Part shown: piece after piece, positions 15,408 to 24,814 of the stretch | Layout: the number at the start of each line of letters is the position of its first letter | Numbering within the stretch: position 1 is the first letter of the stretch | Assembly (NCBI RefSeq): GCF_009712425.2 | Contig: NZ_VCJR02000001.1 | Span: 558,001-622,000, forward strand | Length of the DNA: 64,000 nt | Source of the DNA: Aquisalinus luteolus | GTDB lineage: Bacteria > Pseudomonadota > Alphaproteobacteria > Caulobacterales > Parvularculaceae | Direction: 5' to 3' | Notes under the pieces: model-generated | Told to the model about the DNA's origin: nothing | The model's database searches: none | The model's input: only the letters and a program-made list of their open reading frames with translations | Program-made: the position numbers and the translations under genes

Positions 15408-16042
15408 TGACGATCGACACCGTACTCGAAAAGGCAACTATCATTCCGGTCATCGAGATCGCCGATGCAGGCGTAGCCGGTGACCTTGCCCAGGCTTTCC
15501 TCGATGGCGGTCTGGAAGTGATCGAATTGACCATGCGCACGCCAGCCGCACTCGATGCGCTGGCCGCGATCAAGAAGGCGGCGCCGTCGCTGATCACCGG
15601 TATGGGCACGGTGCTGAACGAGCGCGATTACAAGGGCGCTGTCGACAATGGCGCCGACTTCATCGTCTCGCCGGGCATCACCCTGCCGCTTTTGTCCTAT
15701 GCCGCCACCCAGTCCGTGCCGATCCTGCCGGGTATCGCGACGGCGAGCGAGGCGATGACGGCGATGGATCATGGCTTTACGGCGTTGAAATTCTTCCCTG
15801 CTGAGGTCGCCGGTGGCGCGCCCTATATCAAGGCGCTGGGCGGTCCGCTGAAGAGTCTGCGCTTCTGCCCGACCGGCGGCGTTTCGCCGGATAATGCCAA
15901 GGATTACCTGTCGTTGCCGAACGTCGTCTGCGCAGGCGGATCGTGGATCGCGACGAAGCAGATGATCGATGGCCACCAATGGGGCGAGATCACGGCCAAA
16001 TCAAAAGAGGCGGTTGCTCTGTATAAAGAGATAAAAGGCTAG
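15407..16042 (+). CDS. eda: KDPG/KHG aldolase
   Basis: The protein has 211 residues. VIEIADAGVAGDLAQAFLDGG begins the barrel, and IELTMRTP, TGMGTVLNERDY, FIVSPGITLP, LKFFPAEVAGG (with the Schiff-base Lys) and FCPTGGVSPDNA are the expected landmarks. It splits KDPG into pyruvate and glyceraldehyde-3-phosphate. It is the last gene of the operon and overlaps glk by one base. It ends 6 bp from the convergent tamB stop, with no obvious intrinsic terminator between. Confidence 0.96.
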   Translation: MTIDTVLEKATIIPVIEIADAGVAGDLAQAFLDGGLEVIELTMRTPAALDALAAIKKAAPSLITGMGTVLNERDYKGAVDNGADFIVSPGITLPLLSYAATQSVPILPGIATASEAMTAMDHGFTALKFFPAEVAGGAPYIKALGGPLKSLRFCPTGGVSPDNAKDYLSLPNVVCAGGSWIATKQMIDGHQWGEITAKSKEAVALYKEIKG

Positions 16043-16048
16043 GCAGGA

Positions 16049-19000
16049 CTAATAGTCCTTCTTGTAATTCGCCGACACGCTCTGGGCGCCGGTTTCCTCC
16101 AGCGTCGATTCCACGGTGATGTGGTCCGAGACCTCATAGGTCACGCTGACCGAATTGCCCGCATCGCCGAGGCCTTGTGTCGCCGAAACATAGACATCAT
16201 CAGAGACATATTTGCCCACGGTCAGCGTGCCGCCGCCAGTTTCTGCATCCTCGCCGAATGACAGGGTGTCCAGACCGGCGGACCGGCGCAGGGAATTGGT
16301 GATACCGCCACCACCGAACGGACCGGTCGCCGTCAGGGTCGCAACGGACTGGGCGATTTGCAGGGACTCATAGGCCGTAAGCTGGCCCGGGTCCTTGCCG
16401 AACAGGATTAGGGACATGATGTCTTCCTGCGGCAGGGTCGGGGTCGAGGTTAGGCGGATCGTCGGTGACTCGGCTGAGCCGGTAACACGGATCGTCGCCG
16501 TAACATCGCCGCGCGCCGCCGTCTCGGCTTCATAGCTGGCGGATAGGTCGAGGCGCGGTGTCAGGCCGTTCGGCTCGTTGAAGATGATATCGCCATTGGT
16601 GATCTCGAAGCGACGGCCAGCGAATTCAAACACGCCATCGACATTCTCGATCTGGCCATTGAGCACCGGAGACGTCGCCGTGCCGGTGACATCTAGGTCG
16701 GCCTGCCATTCGCTCTGCAGGCCGCGACCGCTGATGTAAATCTGGTTGTCCGCAGAGATGGTCAGGTCGAGAGAGACGGTGACAGGCGTCGGTGCTTCGA
16801 CTTCCTCGCGTTCCGGTCTGACGGGGTCGTTGTTCTCGTCGACCCTGACGACCGTGACGGGCGTATAGCTCTTGCGTGATGGCGTCTCCGGGATGATCGC
16901 ATCGAAATTCTGTATATCGATGTTCCCGGCGAGCAGCATGTCGCGCGCCGTACCGCTGAGGTCGAGATTACTGGAGACGGTAACCGACAGGTCGGAGGAT
17001 TCGATCAGCGTCGCCCGGTTCAGCGCCAGCGTGCCCTCGACGCTGGAGCCGGCCTCGCCAGCGACATCGCCGAACAGGAGGTCGCCTGAAAGGTCGAAGG
17101 CATTGGCCCGGCCGGTCGCATCGCTGGCCGTCACGGTGAAGGACCCGGTCGATCCGCCTGCGTCGTAGGAGAAAGTCAGGTTGCCATTCATGTCGTTGAG
17201 AACGGCACCGGAGCGCGGCTCCTCGAAGCGGCCATCGACGAGGCGAGCGCTGCCGGTGATCGCGGGCTGATCAACCGTGCCGGAAATGTCGATCTCGGAG
17301 ACAAGCTGACCGGTCAGGAAATTTTCGTCCATGGGCACGAAGGCGACGATATTCTCGATCCCGGCGTCATAGACGAAGCGGCCATTGATGGCGCCGTCGC
17401 CAGTGGAGACCGAAAGGCTTTCGCCCCGCACCAGCGCGACCGGAATGGAGAGATTGAGTTCGCCGGGGAAGTCGTTGCTGGCATCTCGCAGGCGGGCACG
17501 CAGGGCAAGCGTTTCGCCGTTCCATTCGCCGCGCGCCGTCAGGCGATGCAGTTCGTCATTCTGGTCCTGCACTTCGCCGGACAGGGTGACGGTACCGGGT
17601 ACGGCCTCGTCCGTATCGAGATCGATCTCGAAGGTCAGCGGCGATTGCAGCCCGGGAATGCGCACGGCGGAGCCTGATGCGTCGAGTACCCATCGGTTCG
17701 GGCCGTATTGGCCGGCGACGATGAACTCGCTGCGGTCGAAACTGTCGATCCTTGTCTCGGCGAAGGTGACGACGCCATCGGCATAGGCAACGCGCGTGGG
17801 GGCGAGAAGGCGGATGGTCTCGTCCGGCGTGCCTGCTCCGGTGCGGGCGACGAAACTGGCTATGTCAGCGGCAAAGCCTTCCTCCGTCTGGCCGATCGTG
17901 GCCTCGCTTGTCAGGCTGGTGACGAGATAGTCATTGGGCAGGATCACGTTCTGAGCGGTCAGGTTCACATCGGCGTTCTGAGCCGTGCCTCGCACCGACA
18001 ACTCCAGTGCTTCGAGGCTGGCATCGGTCGTCCGGAAATTGCTGGCGGTAATGTCGGCGCTTACGGTCCGTGTCTCGCCTTGCATTGCCGTATCGAAGGT
18101 CAGGTTCGCGGTACCGGAGACAGTGCGCTCGGCACTGACGGCAACATCGCCCGCTGTTTCCAGTTGCAGCGTGCCTGTTGCCGCCATGGTTTCAGGGTTG
18201 ACCCGGGCGTCACCGGCGACGGTCAGAAAAGACGAAGAAAACGAGATGTCCCGCGCGACGATATCGTCAGACTGCAGCGTATCAAGGATGACCCGCCCGG
18301 TATAGGAATTGTCTGCCGACTGCAGGCGCAGACTGCCATCGGGCCGCCCGGGCAGGCCATTGAAACTGGCTTCCAATACACCTGCAGCAAATGCCTGGTC
18401 GGACAGCGACCCGGCGGCATAGTCACTGGTAAGCTCCAGCGCCAGATTGTCGAGTGGACCGTTGACTGAGAACCTGTTGCGCAGGGGGCCATCAAAGCTG
18501 ACAGCGTCGGTGAAGATTGCGACGATGCGCGGCGCGACACTGAGGGAGCCGGAGGAGGAGACGCGCTCTGCATCCATGTCATAGTCTGCACTGCCACTGA
18601 GGACTATACCGGCATTACCACGCTGCTGGCCTGAATAGAGATCGATATTCTGTGCCCGTACACGAGCTTGCCCATAGGTGATATTGGCGCTGGCATTCAG
18701 GCCGCGCGGGAAAAGCTCGTTTAGGGTTTCGTCATCGATGGGCAATTGCGCCATGCTGACGGAGATATCGCCTGTCAGCGTCTCTTCAGCATAATCGAGA
18801 TCGGTAAAGGCGATCTGGCCTGCCGGTGTCTGCAGCGTGCCCGTTGCGGCGACATCGCCATCGCTGTCATAGGTGACTTGCCCGGCCAGCACGTTCTGGC
18901 CGGCTATGGTGCTGGCGCCTATCGTCTGTGCATAGGTGCTGGCGAGGTCCAGCGTCAGCTCGACATTTCCATTGTCGATGGTGCCATCGTCGCCGATGCC

Positions 19001-19978
19001 GGTCACTTCGCCCGACAGCGTGCCGAAGGCACCCTCTATCGTCTGCATCCTGACAGTGCGGCGGCCCATACTGGTGGTCACAGCGAGGTCGAGGATCAGC
19101 GTGTCGCCTGCTGCCTCGCTGGCCGCTTCCGGCCATTGCGTACCGGGGGACACGCTGCCTGTCAGGGACAGGCTGTCGCGAGAGGAAAGGTCGCCGGTAA
19201 ACTCCAGCTCTGCAGTGCCATAGGCGGCGGCATCGGCGCTCAACGTACCCGCCCATTTGTTCAAGGGGCCCTTGCCGGTCAGGGCAATATCCACCGGACC
19301 GCGAGCATCGAGGTAGTGATTGACGAGGCCGCTCTCGGAGGACTTCGCCGTCAGGTCGACGGTCAGGATACGGCGCTGGGTCTTCACCAGTGCGCGGATC
19401 AGGTCGTCATTGTCGCCTGTCGTGACGGTGAGGTCGGAGGAGAGGCGGTTATCGGCGGTAGAGAAGCGCCCTTCCGCACGGATCGTGCGGGCATCGCCCG
19501 CGATACCGTCTGCAAGCCGCAACGGTGAAATGGAGATGCGCTCGATGTCGATCCACGGCAGTTCCTGCGGCAGGGAGAAGGGCTCGTCTTCCGTCTCTTC
19601 CTCCGGGGCCGGACGTTCGGGGGGCAGGGCGTAGAGGTCGGCATCCTGCAGGGTAAACTCGCGGATCAGTACCTTGCGGTTCATCAGGGCGAACGGGTTC
19701 CACACCATGACGGCGCGGTCGGCCTCGAACCACACTTCGCCATCGGCACTGAGGGTGATGTCATTGATGGCGATGCGGCCCGGCAGGCCGTTTTCAAGCT
19801 CGCCGATGGTCAGCTCGCTCTGCAACTGGTCACGGACGACCTGCTGGGCAACGCTTTCCGCGCGTGTCTTGAGGAAGTCGCGCCCCGGCGGCGTGTGCAC
19901 GAAATAGAGCCACGTGACGATCACTGCGCCAATGATCAAGGCACCAATGATCAGGACTATGTTGAAGGCAAGCCGCAT
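16049..19978 (-). CDS. tamB: Translocation and assembly module subunit TamB
   Basis: The protein has 1309 residues. One N-terminal signal-anchor helix (about 5-28, FNIVLIIGALIIGAVIVTWLYF) is followed by a very long, repetitive beta-strand body and a C-terminal DUF490/TamB domain (about 950-1309, ending in an aromatic Tyr like OMP-binding tails). TamB spans the periplasm, bridging the inner membrane to TamA, and is implicated in autotransporter assembly and phospholipid transport to the outer membrane. Its ATG overlaps the tamA stop (TGATG), the usual tamA-tamB arrangement. Confidence 0.95.
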   Translation of the reverse strand: MRLAFNIVLIIGALIIGAVIVTWLYFVHTPPGRDFLKTRAESVAQQVVRDQLQSELTIGELENGLPGRIAINDITLSADGEVWFEADRAVMVWNPFALMNRKVLIREFTLQDADLYALPPERPAPEEETEDEPFSLPQELPWIDIERISISPLRLADGIAGDARTIRAEGRFSTADNRLSSDLTVTTGDNDDLIRALVKTQRRILTVDLTAKSSESGLVNHYLDARGPVDIALTGKGPLNKWAGTLSADAAAYGTAELEFTGDLSSRDSLSLTGSVSPGTQWPEAASEAAGDTLILDLAVTTSMGRRTVRMQTIEGAFGTLSGEVTGIGDDGTIDNGNVELTLDLASTYAQTIGASTIAGQNVLAGQVTYDSDGDVAATGTLQTPAGQIAFTDLDYAEETLTGDISVSMAQLPIDDETLNELFPRGLNASANITYGQARVRAQNIDLYSGQQRGNAGIVLSGSADYDMDAERVSSSGSLSVAPRIVAIFTDAVSFDGPLRNRFSVNGPLDNLALELTSDYAAGSLSDQAFAAGVLEASFNGLPGRPDGSLRLQSADNSYTGRVILDTLQSDDIVARDISFSSSFLTVAGDARVNPETMAATGTLQLETAGDVAVSAERTVSGTANLTFDTAMQGETRTVSADITASNFRTTDASLEALELSVRGTAQNADVNLTAQNVILPNDYLVTSLTSEATIGQTEEGFAADIASFVARTGAGTPDETIRLLAPTRVAYADGVVTFAETRIDSFDRSEFIVAGQYGPNRWVLDASGSAVRIPGLQSPLTFEIDLDTDEAVPGTVTLSGEVQDQNDELHRLTARGEWNGETLALRARLRDASNDFPGELNLSIPVALVRGESLSVSTGDGAINGRFVYDAGIENIVAFVPMDENFLTGQLVSEIDISGTVDQPAITGSARLVDGRFEEPRSGAVLNDMNGNLTFSYDAGGSTGSFTVTASDATGRANAFDLSGDLLFGDVAGEAGSSVEGTLALNRATLIESSDLSVTVSSNLDLSGTARDMLLAGNIDIQNFDAIIPETPSRKSYTPVTVVRVDENNDPVRPEREEVEAPTPVTVSLDLTISADNQIYISGRGLQSEWQADLDVTGTATSPVLNGQIENVDGVFEFAGRRFEITNGDIIFNEPNGLTPRLDLSASYEAETAARGDVTATIRVTGSAESPTIRLTSTPTLPQEDIMSLILFGKDPGQLTAYESLQIAQSVATLTATGPFGGGGITNSLRRSAGLDTLSFGEDAETGGGTLTVGKYVSDDVYVSATQGLGDAGNSVSVTYEVSDHITVESTLEETGAQSVSANYKKDY

Positions 19979-21801
19979 CAGAAGGGCTGCCCCAGCGCGA
20001 TATAGAACTGGACTGCGTCATCGCTATCCCGAGGGTTCAGGGGCGTGGCGAGATCGACGCGCAACGGACCAATGGGCGTCAGGTAACGCGCGCCGATACC
20101 GGCACCCCACAGCACTTCCTCTGAAAAGTCGGGCACTTCGCTGTCCGACACCGTGCCGCCATCAAGGAAGACGGCAAGCTGGATCTTCTCGCGGAGATTA
20201 TATCGCGCCTCGGTGTTGACCTCGATGATGGAGGCCCCGCCGAGCGGGTTGCCTTCGGCATCAAGCGGACCGGCCTCCTGATAGGCAAAGCCGCGTACGG
20301 AGCCGCCGCCACCGGCATAGAAACGCTCCGTTGCCGGAATGTCATTGGTATCGACACCGAAGCTGGAGCCGACGAGGCCGCGAATGGCGAGTGTATACTG
20401 GTTTTCATCACCCAGCGTCGTCCTGGTTGCGCCGGTCAGTGTGCCGCGCAGGAAATTGACGTCGCCGACATAGGGCGTCAGGCCGATGCCGGCGCGGAAG
20501 CCGCGCGTCGGGTTCAGCAGATCATTGTCGCTGTTCCACGAAAGCGAAAACGGGATTTTGGCGAAGGTGAACGTATCCGCCTCGAACTCATCGGTCGTCG
20601 ACAGGCGCGCGCGGGCATCCTCGACCTCGGAATAGACGATGCCGAGCCCGCCGGAGGCTTCCAGCTTTTCAGCGAACCATGTCTTGCTCAGGGAAGACGA
20701 CAGTTCCAGCGTCTGCGCGTCGAACGCATCGGTGATGTCGTTGGTGAAGGAGATCGCGCTCTCGAACCGGCCGGGCAGGGTCGGCAATGGCTTGCCAAAG
20801 GTCAGGCCGACAATCTGTTCGGGGCTGGAAAGTTTTGCCTGCGCCGTCAGGGTCTCGCCCCGGCGCATGAGATTGCGGTTCTGCCAGTACAGGCTGACAC
20901 CCGGTCCGACATCTGTAGCGTAGGAGACACCGGCACCGACGGTGCGGTGGTCACGTTCCGTCACCGTCACGATCAGGTCGGTGCGGCCATCAGGCTGCGT
21001 CTGCCCCGGCTCGACAGTGATCTGCTGGAACAGGCCGGTCTTGCCCAGTTTCTCGCGATAGTCGACGACCTCGTCGCGATTATAGAGCGTGCCTTCTTCC
21101 CATGGTGCATAGGCAGCAATGAAAGTCTCACGCGTACGATCCGTCTCCTGAACGATCGCCTCGCCGAAATAAGCTTCCGGACCGGTGGTGATCTCGAATA
21201 CGGCAACGGCGTTGCCGGTGTCGAAATTCGCCTCCACGAAATGCCGGTTTGCCCGGGCGGCGGGGTAGCCGTTTTGCTGCAGCCAGGTGAGAAACTGGTT
21301 TTCGAGCCGTACCAGCGCCTCGCCGCTCGGGTCGTTTTCGGTTTTCACATCTGCTTCGGAGAAGGTCTGAGGTCGGTCGGCGGCAATCTCGTCCTGATAG
21401 GATATGCGGTAATCGGTGATGTTGAAGCGTGGGCCGCGGTCGATCTCGAACGTGATCAGTGCACGGTCATCGCTGCGAACGACTTTAGGCACGATGGAAG
21501 CGGCGTAATAGCCCTTGGAGGTTAGCGCCTCCAGCATGCGGTCGGCATCATCCTGCGCGGTGCGGCGGATGGCGGCGAGGCTGGTGTAATTGCGGTCTGT
21601 TTCTACGAGGTTCGACAGGGCGCGCAGCTCGTTGCGCAAGCTCTGACTGGTCAGCCCTTCGATCGTCACGTCGCGCTCGAAGTCTATTGCCCATGCAGAT
21701 GTGCAAAATGGCGCGGCGGCGAGGGCCGCTGCAACGAACGCACAGGTCGCGAGCCGGGATATCCGGCGGGATCGTCTGGTCTGGCCCAACTTCAAAAACA
21801 C
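19978..21801 (-). CDS. tamA: Outer-membrane assembly protein TamA (BamA/Omp85 superfamily)
   Basis: The protein has 607 residues. It has a signal peptide (about 1-38, ending TSAWA), POTRA domains (about 40-270), then a 16-strand barrel (about 280-607) with an RGF motif (SVRGFAYQE) in the lid loop and a C-terminal Phe. The start is GTG 21801 with a poor ribosome site; TTG codons soon after are alternatives and the signal peptide fits either way. It cooperates with TamB downstream. Divergent from the beta-oxidation operon. Confidence 0.94.
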   Translation of the reverse strand: MFLKLGQTRRSRRISRLATCAFVAAALAAAPFCTSAWAIDFERDVTIEGLTSQSLRNELRALSNLVETDRNYTSLAAIRRTAQDDADRMLEALTSKGYYAASIVPKVVRSDDRALITFEIDRGPRFNITDYRISYQDEIAADRPQTFSEADVKTENDPSGEALVRLENQFLTWLQQNGYPAARANRHFVEANFDTGNAVAVFEITTGPEAYFGEAIVQETDRTRETFIAAYAPWEEGTLYNRDEVVDYREKLGKTGLFQQITVEPGQTQPDGRTDLIVTVTERDHRTVGAGVSYATDVGPGVSLYWQNRNLMRRGETLTAQAKLSSPEQIVGLTFGKPLPTLPGRFESAISFTNDITDAFDAQTLELSSSLSKTWFAEKLEASGGLGIVYSEVEDARARLSTTDEFEADTFTFAKIPFSLSWNSDNDLLNPTRGFRAGIGLTPYVGDVNFLRGTLTGATRTTLGDENQYTLAIRGLVGSSFGVDTNDIPATERFYAGGGGSVRGFAYQEAGPLDAEGNPLGGASIIEVNTEARYNLREKIQLAVFLDGGTVSDSEVPDFSEEVLWGAGIGARYLTPIGPLRVDLATPLNPRDSDDAVQFYIALGQPF

Positions 21802-21933
21802 GCTGATAACTGTAAAGAATTCTTATCCATATTTAGGGCGCCCTGATTAATATCACATGAAAAGCGCAAGGCCCCCTAAAGTTCCGTAATCTATGGGCTT
21901 TCCAGCAATTACAGTGCCAACTGCACCATTGTT

Positions 21934-21961
21934 TTGACACCCCCCATGCAGGGGATAAGTT
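21934..21961 (+). promoter_or_regulatory. Candidate promoter of the beta-oxidation operon
   Basis: TTGACA (21934-21939) is followed after 16 bp by TAAGTT (21956-21961), about 32 bp before the first ATG. The -10 is weak. A perfect 10-bp palindrome AGGGCGCCCT lies further upstream at about 21836-21845, in the divergent tamA/acyl-CoA dehydrogenase space, and could be an operator. Confidence 0.35.
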
Positions 21962-21992
21962 GGGTCCATACCCCGGGAAAGAAGGTGTGAGT

Positions 21993-23180
21993 ATGGATTT
22001 GAAATTCAGCGACAGGGAAGAAGCGTTCAGGCAGGAGGTGAAAGCTTTCCTTGATGAGGCCTGGCCAGCGGAAAAACGCGGCGGCAAGACCGACTTCACC
22101 CGGGAAAATTACCTCGGTTGGCACCGCAAGCTGCATGCGCGTGGGTGGATTGCGCCAGCGTGGCCGGAAGAATATGGCGGTACGGGCTGGACGCCAACCC
22201 AGCGCTATATTTTCGACAAGGAATGCGCCGCCGCCGATGCCTTCCCGATCCTGCCGTTCAACATCTCCATGGTCGGCCCGGTGATCTACACCTTCGGTTC
22301 CGATGAGCAGAAAGAGCGCTTCCTGCCGCCGACCCTGTCGGGCGATATCTGGTGGTGCCAGGGCTATTCCGAACCGGGGGCCGGGTCCGATCTTGCCTCC
22401 CTGCGCACCAAAGCCGTGCGCGACGGCGACGATTACATCGTAAACGGGTCGAAGACCTGGACGACGCTGGCCCAGCATGCCGACTGGATATTCTGTCTGG
22501 TACGGACCGACCCCAACGCCGAAAAGAAACAGCAGGGGATTTCCTTCCTGCTCGTAGACATGAAGTCGCCGGGCATCACCGTGCGTCCCATCATCACCCT
22601 TGGCGGCGACCATGAGGTCAACGAGGTGTTCTTCGAGAATGTCCGTGTGCCGGCAGAAAATCTCATAGGGCAAGAGAACCAGGGTTGGACCTATGCCAAG
22701 TTCCTGCTGACCCATGAGCGCTCCAATATTGCCGGCGTTCACCAATCATGGCGGGCGCTCGACCGGCTGAAGAAGATCGCAGCTGACAAGGACCTCTATG
22801 GCGATGCCCCGAGCCTGATGGAGGATGGTGATTTCGTCCGCCGGATTGCCGAGACGGAAATCGACCTGACGGCGCTCGAGTTTACCGAATTGCGGGCACT
22901 GGCACGGGAAGAATCCGGTGGCGGCATGGGGCCGGAAAGCTCCCTGCTGAAAATCCGCGGTACGGAGATCCAGCAGCGCATCTCGCACATGTTTCTCGAT
23001 GCGGCGGGCAATTACGGCCTGCCGTTCCAGCGCGAGCTTGGCCATAATGAAGCAACGGAAGGCCCGGACTTCGCAGTCGAAACCGCGGCGCGCTATTTCA
23101 ACATGCGTAAGACAACGATCTATGGCGGCACCAATGAAATCCAGCGCAACATCATCGCCAAGATGATTTTGGGCCTTTAG
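21993..23180 (+). CDS. Acyl-CoA dehydrogenase family protein, probable alpha subunit of a heteromeric pair
   Basis: The protein has 395 residues with the N-terminal helical, middle beta (WWCQGYSEPGAGSDLASLRTKA) and C-terminal helical domains of acyl-CoA dehydrogenases. The FAD/tetramer signature is YGGTNEIQRN near the end; the medium-chain catalytic Glu position (YEGT) is Gly here, so the base, if any, must come from the alternative helix position. The ATG is chosen after AAGAAGG. The next gene is a second, shorter dehydrogenase, an arrangement known for alpha2beta2 enzymes of steroid side-chain degradation. It is first in a six-gene beta-oxidation operon. Confidence 0.9.
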   Translation: MDLKFSDREEAFRQEVKAFLDEAWPAEKRGGKTDFTRENYLGWHRKLHARGWIAPAWPEEYGGTGWTPTQRYIFDKECAAADAFPILPFNISMVGPVIYTFGSDEQKERFLPPTLSGDIWWCQGYSEPGAGSDLASLRTKAVRDGDDYIVNGSKTWTTLAQHADWIFCLVRTDPNAEKKQQGISFLLVDMKSPGITVRPIITLGGDHEVNEVFFENVRVPAENLIGQENQGWTYAKFLLTHERSNIAGVHQSWRALDRLKKIAADKDLYGDAPSLMEDGDFVRRIAETEIDLTALEFTELRALAREESGGGMGPESSLLKIRGTEIQQRISHMFLDAAGNYGLPFQRELGHNEATEGPDFAVETAARYFNMRKTTIYGGTNEIQRNIIAKMILGL

Positions 23181-23191
23181 GAGCGACACTG

Positions 23192-24331
23192 ATGAATTTC
23201 GATCTGACAGAAGAACAGGACATGATCCGGGAGTCGCTCTCCCGCTTCCTGCGTGACCGCTATGATTTCGAGGCGCGGGGCAAGATTATCAAGTCGGAAA
23301 AGGGCTGGAGCCCCGAGGTGTGGGGGCAGCTGGCAGAGCTTGGCCTGATGGCCGTGCCGTTCGCAGAAGTGCATGGCGGGCTCGATGGCGGGCCGACCGA
23401 CATCATGGTGGTGATGGAGGAACTGGGCCGGGCACTGGTGGTCGAGCCCTACCTGCCGACCGTGGTGCTGGCAGGGTCTATCCTGCAGGCGGTTGGCGGC
23501 GCGGTGGCAGAAGAACTAATCCCGCAGATCGCCGGTGGCGAACTGGTCATGGGGCTTGCCTATGCCGAGCCGCGCAGTCGCTATGACCTGTTCCATGTTG
23601 AAACGACCGCCGAAAAGTCGGGCGATGGCTATACGCTGACAGGCCACAAATCGGTCGTGCTCGCCGCGCCACTGGCGGGCAGGTTAATTGTTTCGGCCCG
23701 CACGAGCGGCGGGACGCGAGGCCGGGATGGCATCAGCCTGTTCCTGATCGATCCGCAGGCGGACGGCGTGACGGTGAAGGATTATAGCACTATCGACGGC
23801 TTTGCCGCTGGCGATGTCATCCTCGACAAGGCGCCAGCGACGCTGATCGGGGCCGAAGGCGAGGGGCTGGCCTTGCTGGAAATGGCTGTCGATCGCGGCA
23901 TCATCGCCTGTGCAGCGGAGATGACCGGCCTTGCCAGGCGCATGACCGAGCTGACGGTGGACTATACCCGCCAGCGCGAGCAGTTCGGCGTGCCGCTGTC
24001 AAAGCAGCAGGTCCTGCAGCATGCCATGGCCGACATGTTCATGGCGGGCGAGGAGATGAAGTCCATGGCCGTGCGCGCCACGGCACTCGCCGATGCCGAC
24101 CCCGCCGAGAGGGCAAAGGCCGCTGCCATGGCCAAGGTCTTCATTGGCAAGACCGGCAAGTTCGTCGGCGAGACAGCGGTGCAGCTGCATGGCGGTATGG
24201 GCATTACGGAGGAAATGGCTATTGGCCATTACTTCATGCATGCGACCATGCTCGACACACTGTTCGGCAATCGCGACTATCACCAGCGCCGGTATGAAGC
24301 GCTGACCGGCCTGAGGAAGGATGCAGCATGA
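23192..24331 (+). CDS. Acyl-CoA dehydrogenase family protein, probable beta subunit
   Basis: The protein has 379 residues with the acyl-CoA dehydrogenase fold: an N-terminal segment MNFDLTEEQDMIRESLSRFL, a middle domain, and TRQREQFGVPLSKQQVLQHAMADMF in the C-terminal helices, then LHGGMGITEEMAIGHYF. It lacks a recognisable YxGTxEIQ terminus, as do the beta-type partners of heteromeric enzymes. It begins 11 bases after the first dehydrogenase and overlaps the MaoC gene by four bases (ATGA). Alternatively both could be independent homotetramers for different chain lengths. Confidence 0.88.
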   Translation: MNFDLTEEQDMIRESLSRFLRDRYDFEARGKIIKSEKGWSPEVWGQLAELGLMAVPFAEVHGGLDGGPTDIMVVMEELGRALVVEPYLPTVVLAGSILQAVGGAVAEELIPQIAGGELVMGLAYAEPRSRYDLFHVETTAEKSGDGYTLTGHKSVVLAAPLAGRLIVSARTSGGTRGRDGISLFLIDPQADGVTVKDYSTIDGFAAGDVILDKAPATLIGAEGEGLALLEMAVDRGIIACAAEMTGLARRMTELTVDYTRQREQFGVPLSKQQVLQHAMADMFMAGEEMKSMAVRATALADADPAERAKAAAMAKVFIGKTGKFVGETAVQLHGGMGITEEMAIGHYFMHATMLDTLFGNRDYHQRRYEALTGLRKDAA

Positions 24332-24795
24332 AAACCGTCAGCCGCGACGCGCTTCAAGAAATGATCGGTGGCGAGGTGGGTGTCTCCGACTGGTTCACCA
24401 TCGACCAGCAGACGATCAACCGGTTCGCCGATGTCACCCATGACCATCAGTTCATCCATGTCGATGAGGAAGCGGCGGCAAAGACGCCCTTCGGCGGCAC
24501 GGTCGCCCATGGGTTCCTGACCCTGTCCATGCTGTCGCATCTGGCGGCGACGGCGGGCATGCCGGTGCTGGAAGACCTCGTCATGGGCATCAATTACGGT
24601 TTCGACAAGGTGCGCTTCGTCCAGCCGGTGCGGGCGGGCAAGCGCGTGCGCGGACGGTTCGTTCTGGGCGCGGTGGAGGAGGGCAGCCATGGCCGCTTCA
24701 CCCTGAAATTCGCGGTCACGGTCGAGATCGAGGGTGAGGAGAAGCCCGCCCTTGCCGCCGAATGGCTGACCATGCAAGTGGTGCAGCAACAGTAA
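24328..24795 (+). CDS. MaoC family enoyl-CoA hydratase (R-hydratase type)
   Basis: The protein has 155 residues of the hot-dog fold. The active-site signature is FADVTHDHQFIHVDEEAA (about 34-51), holding the Asp/His dyad of (R)-specific enoyl-CoA hydratases, followed by GGTVAHGFLTLSMLS. It hydrates trans-2-enoyl-CoA made by the dehydrogenases. The product passes to the SDR enzyme encoded next, which suggests a multifunctional-protein-2-like route rather than the FadB type. Confidence 0.92.
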   Translation: MKTVSRDALQEMIGGEVGVSDWFTIDQQTINRFADVTHDHQFIHVDEEAAAKTPFGGTVAHGFLTLSMLSHLAATAGMPVLEDLVMGINYGFDKVRFVQPVRAGKRVRGRFVLGAVEEGSHGRFTLKFAVTVEIEGEEKPALAAEWLTMQVVQQQ

Positions 24796-24814
24796 CAGAC
24801 GGAGTGACGAGACG

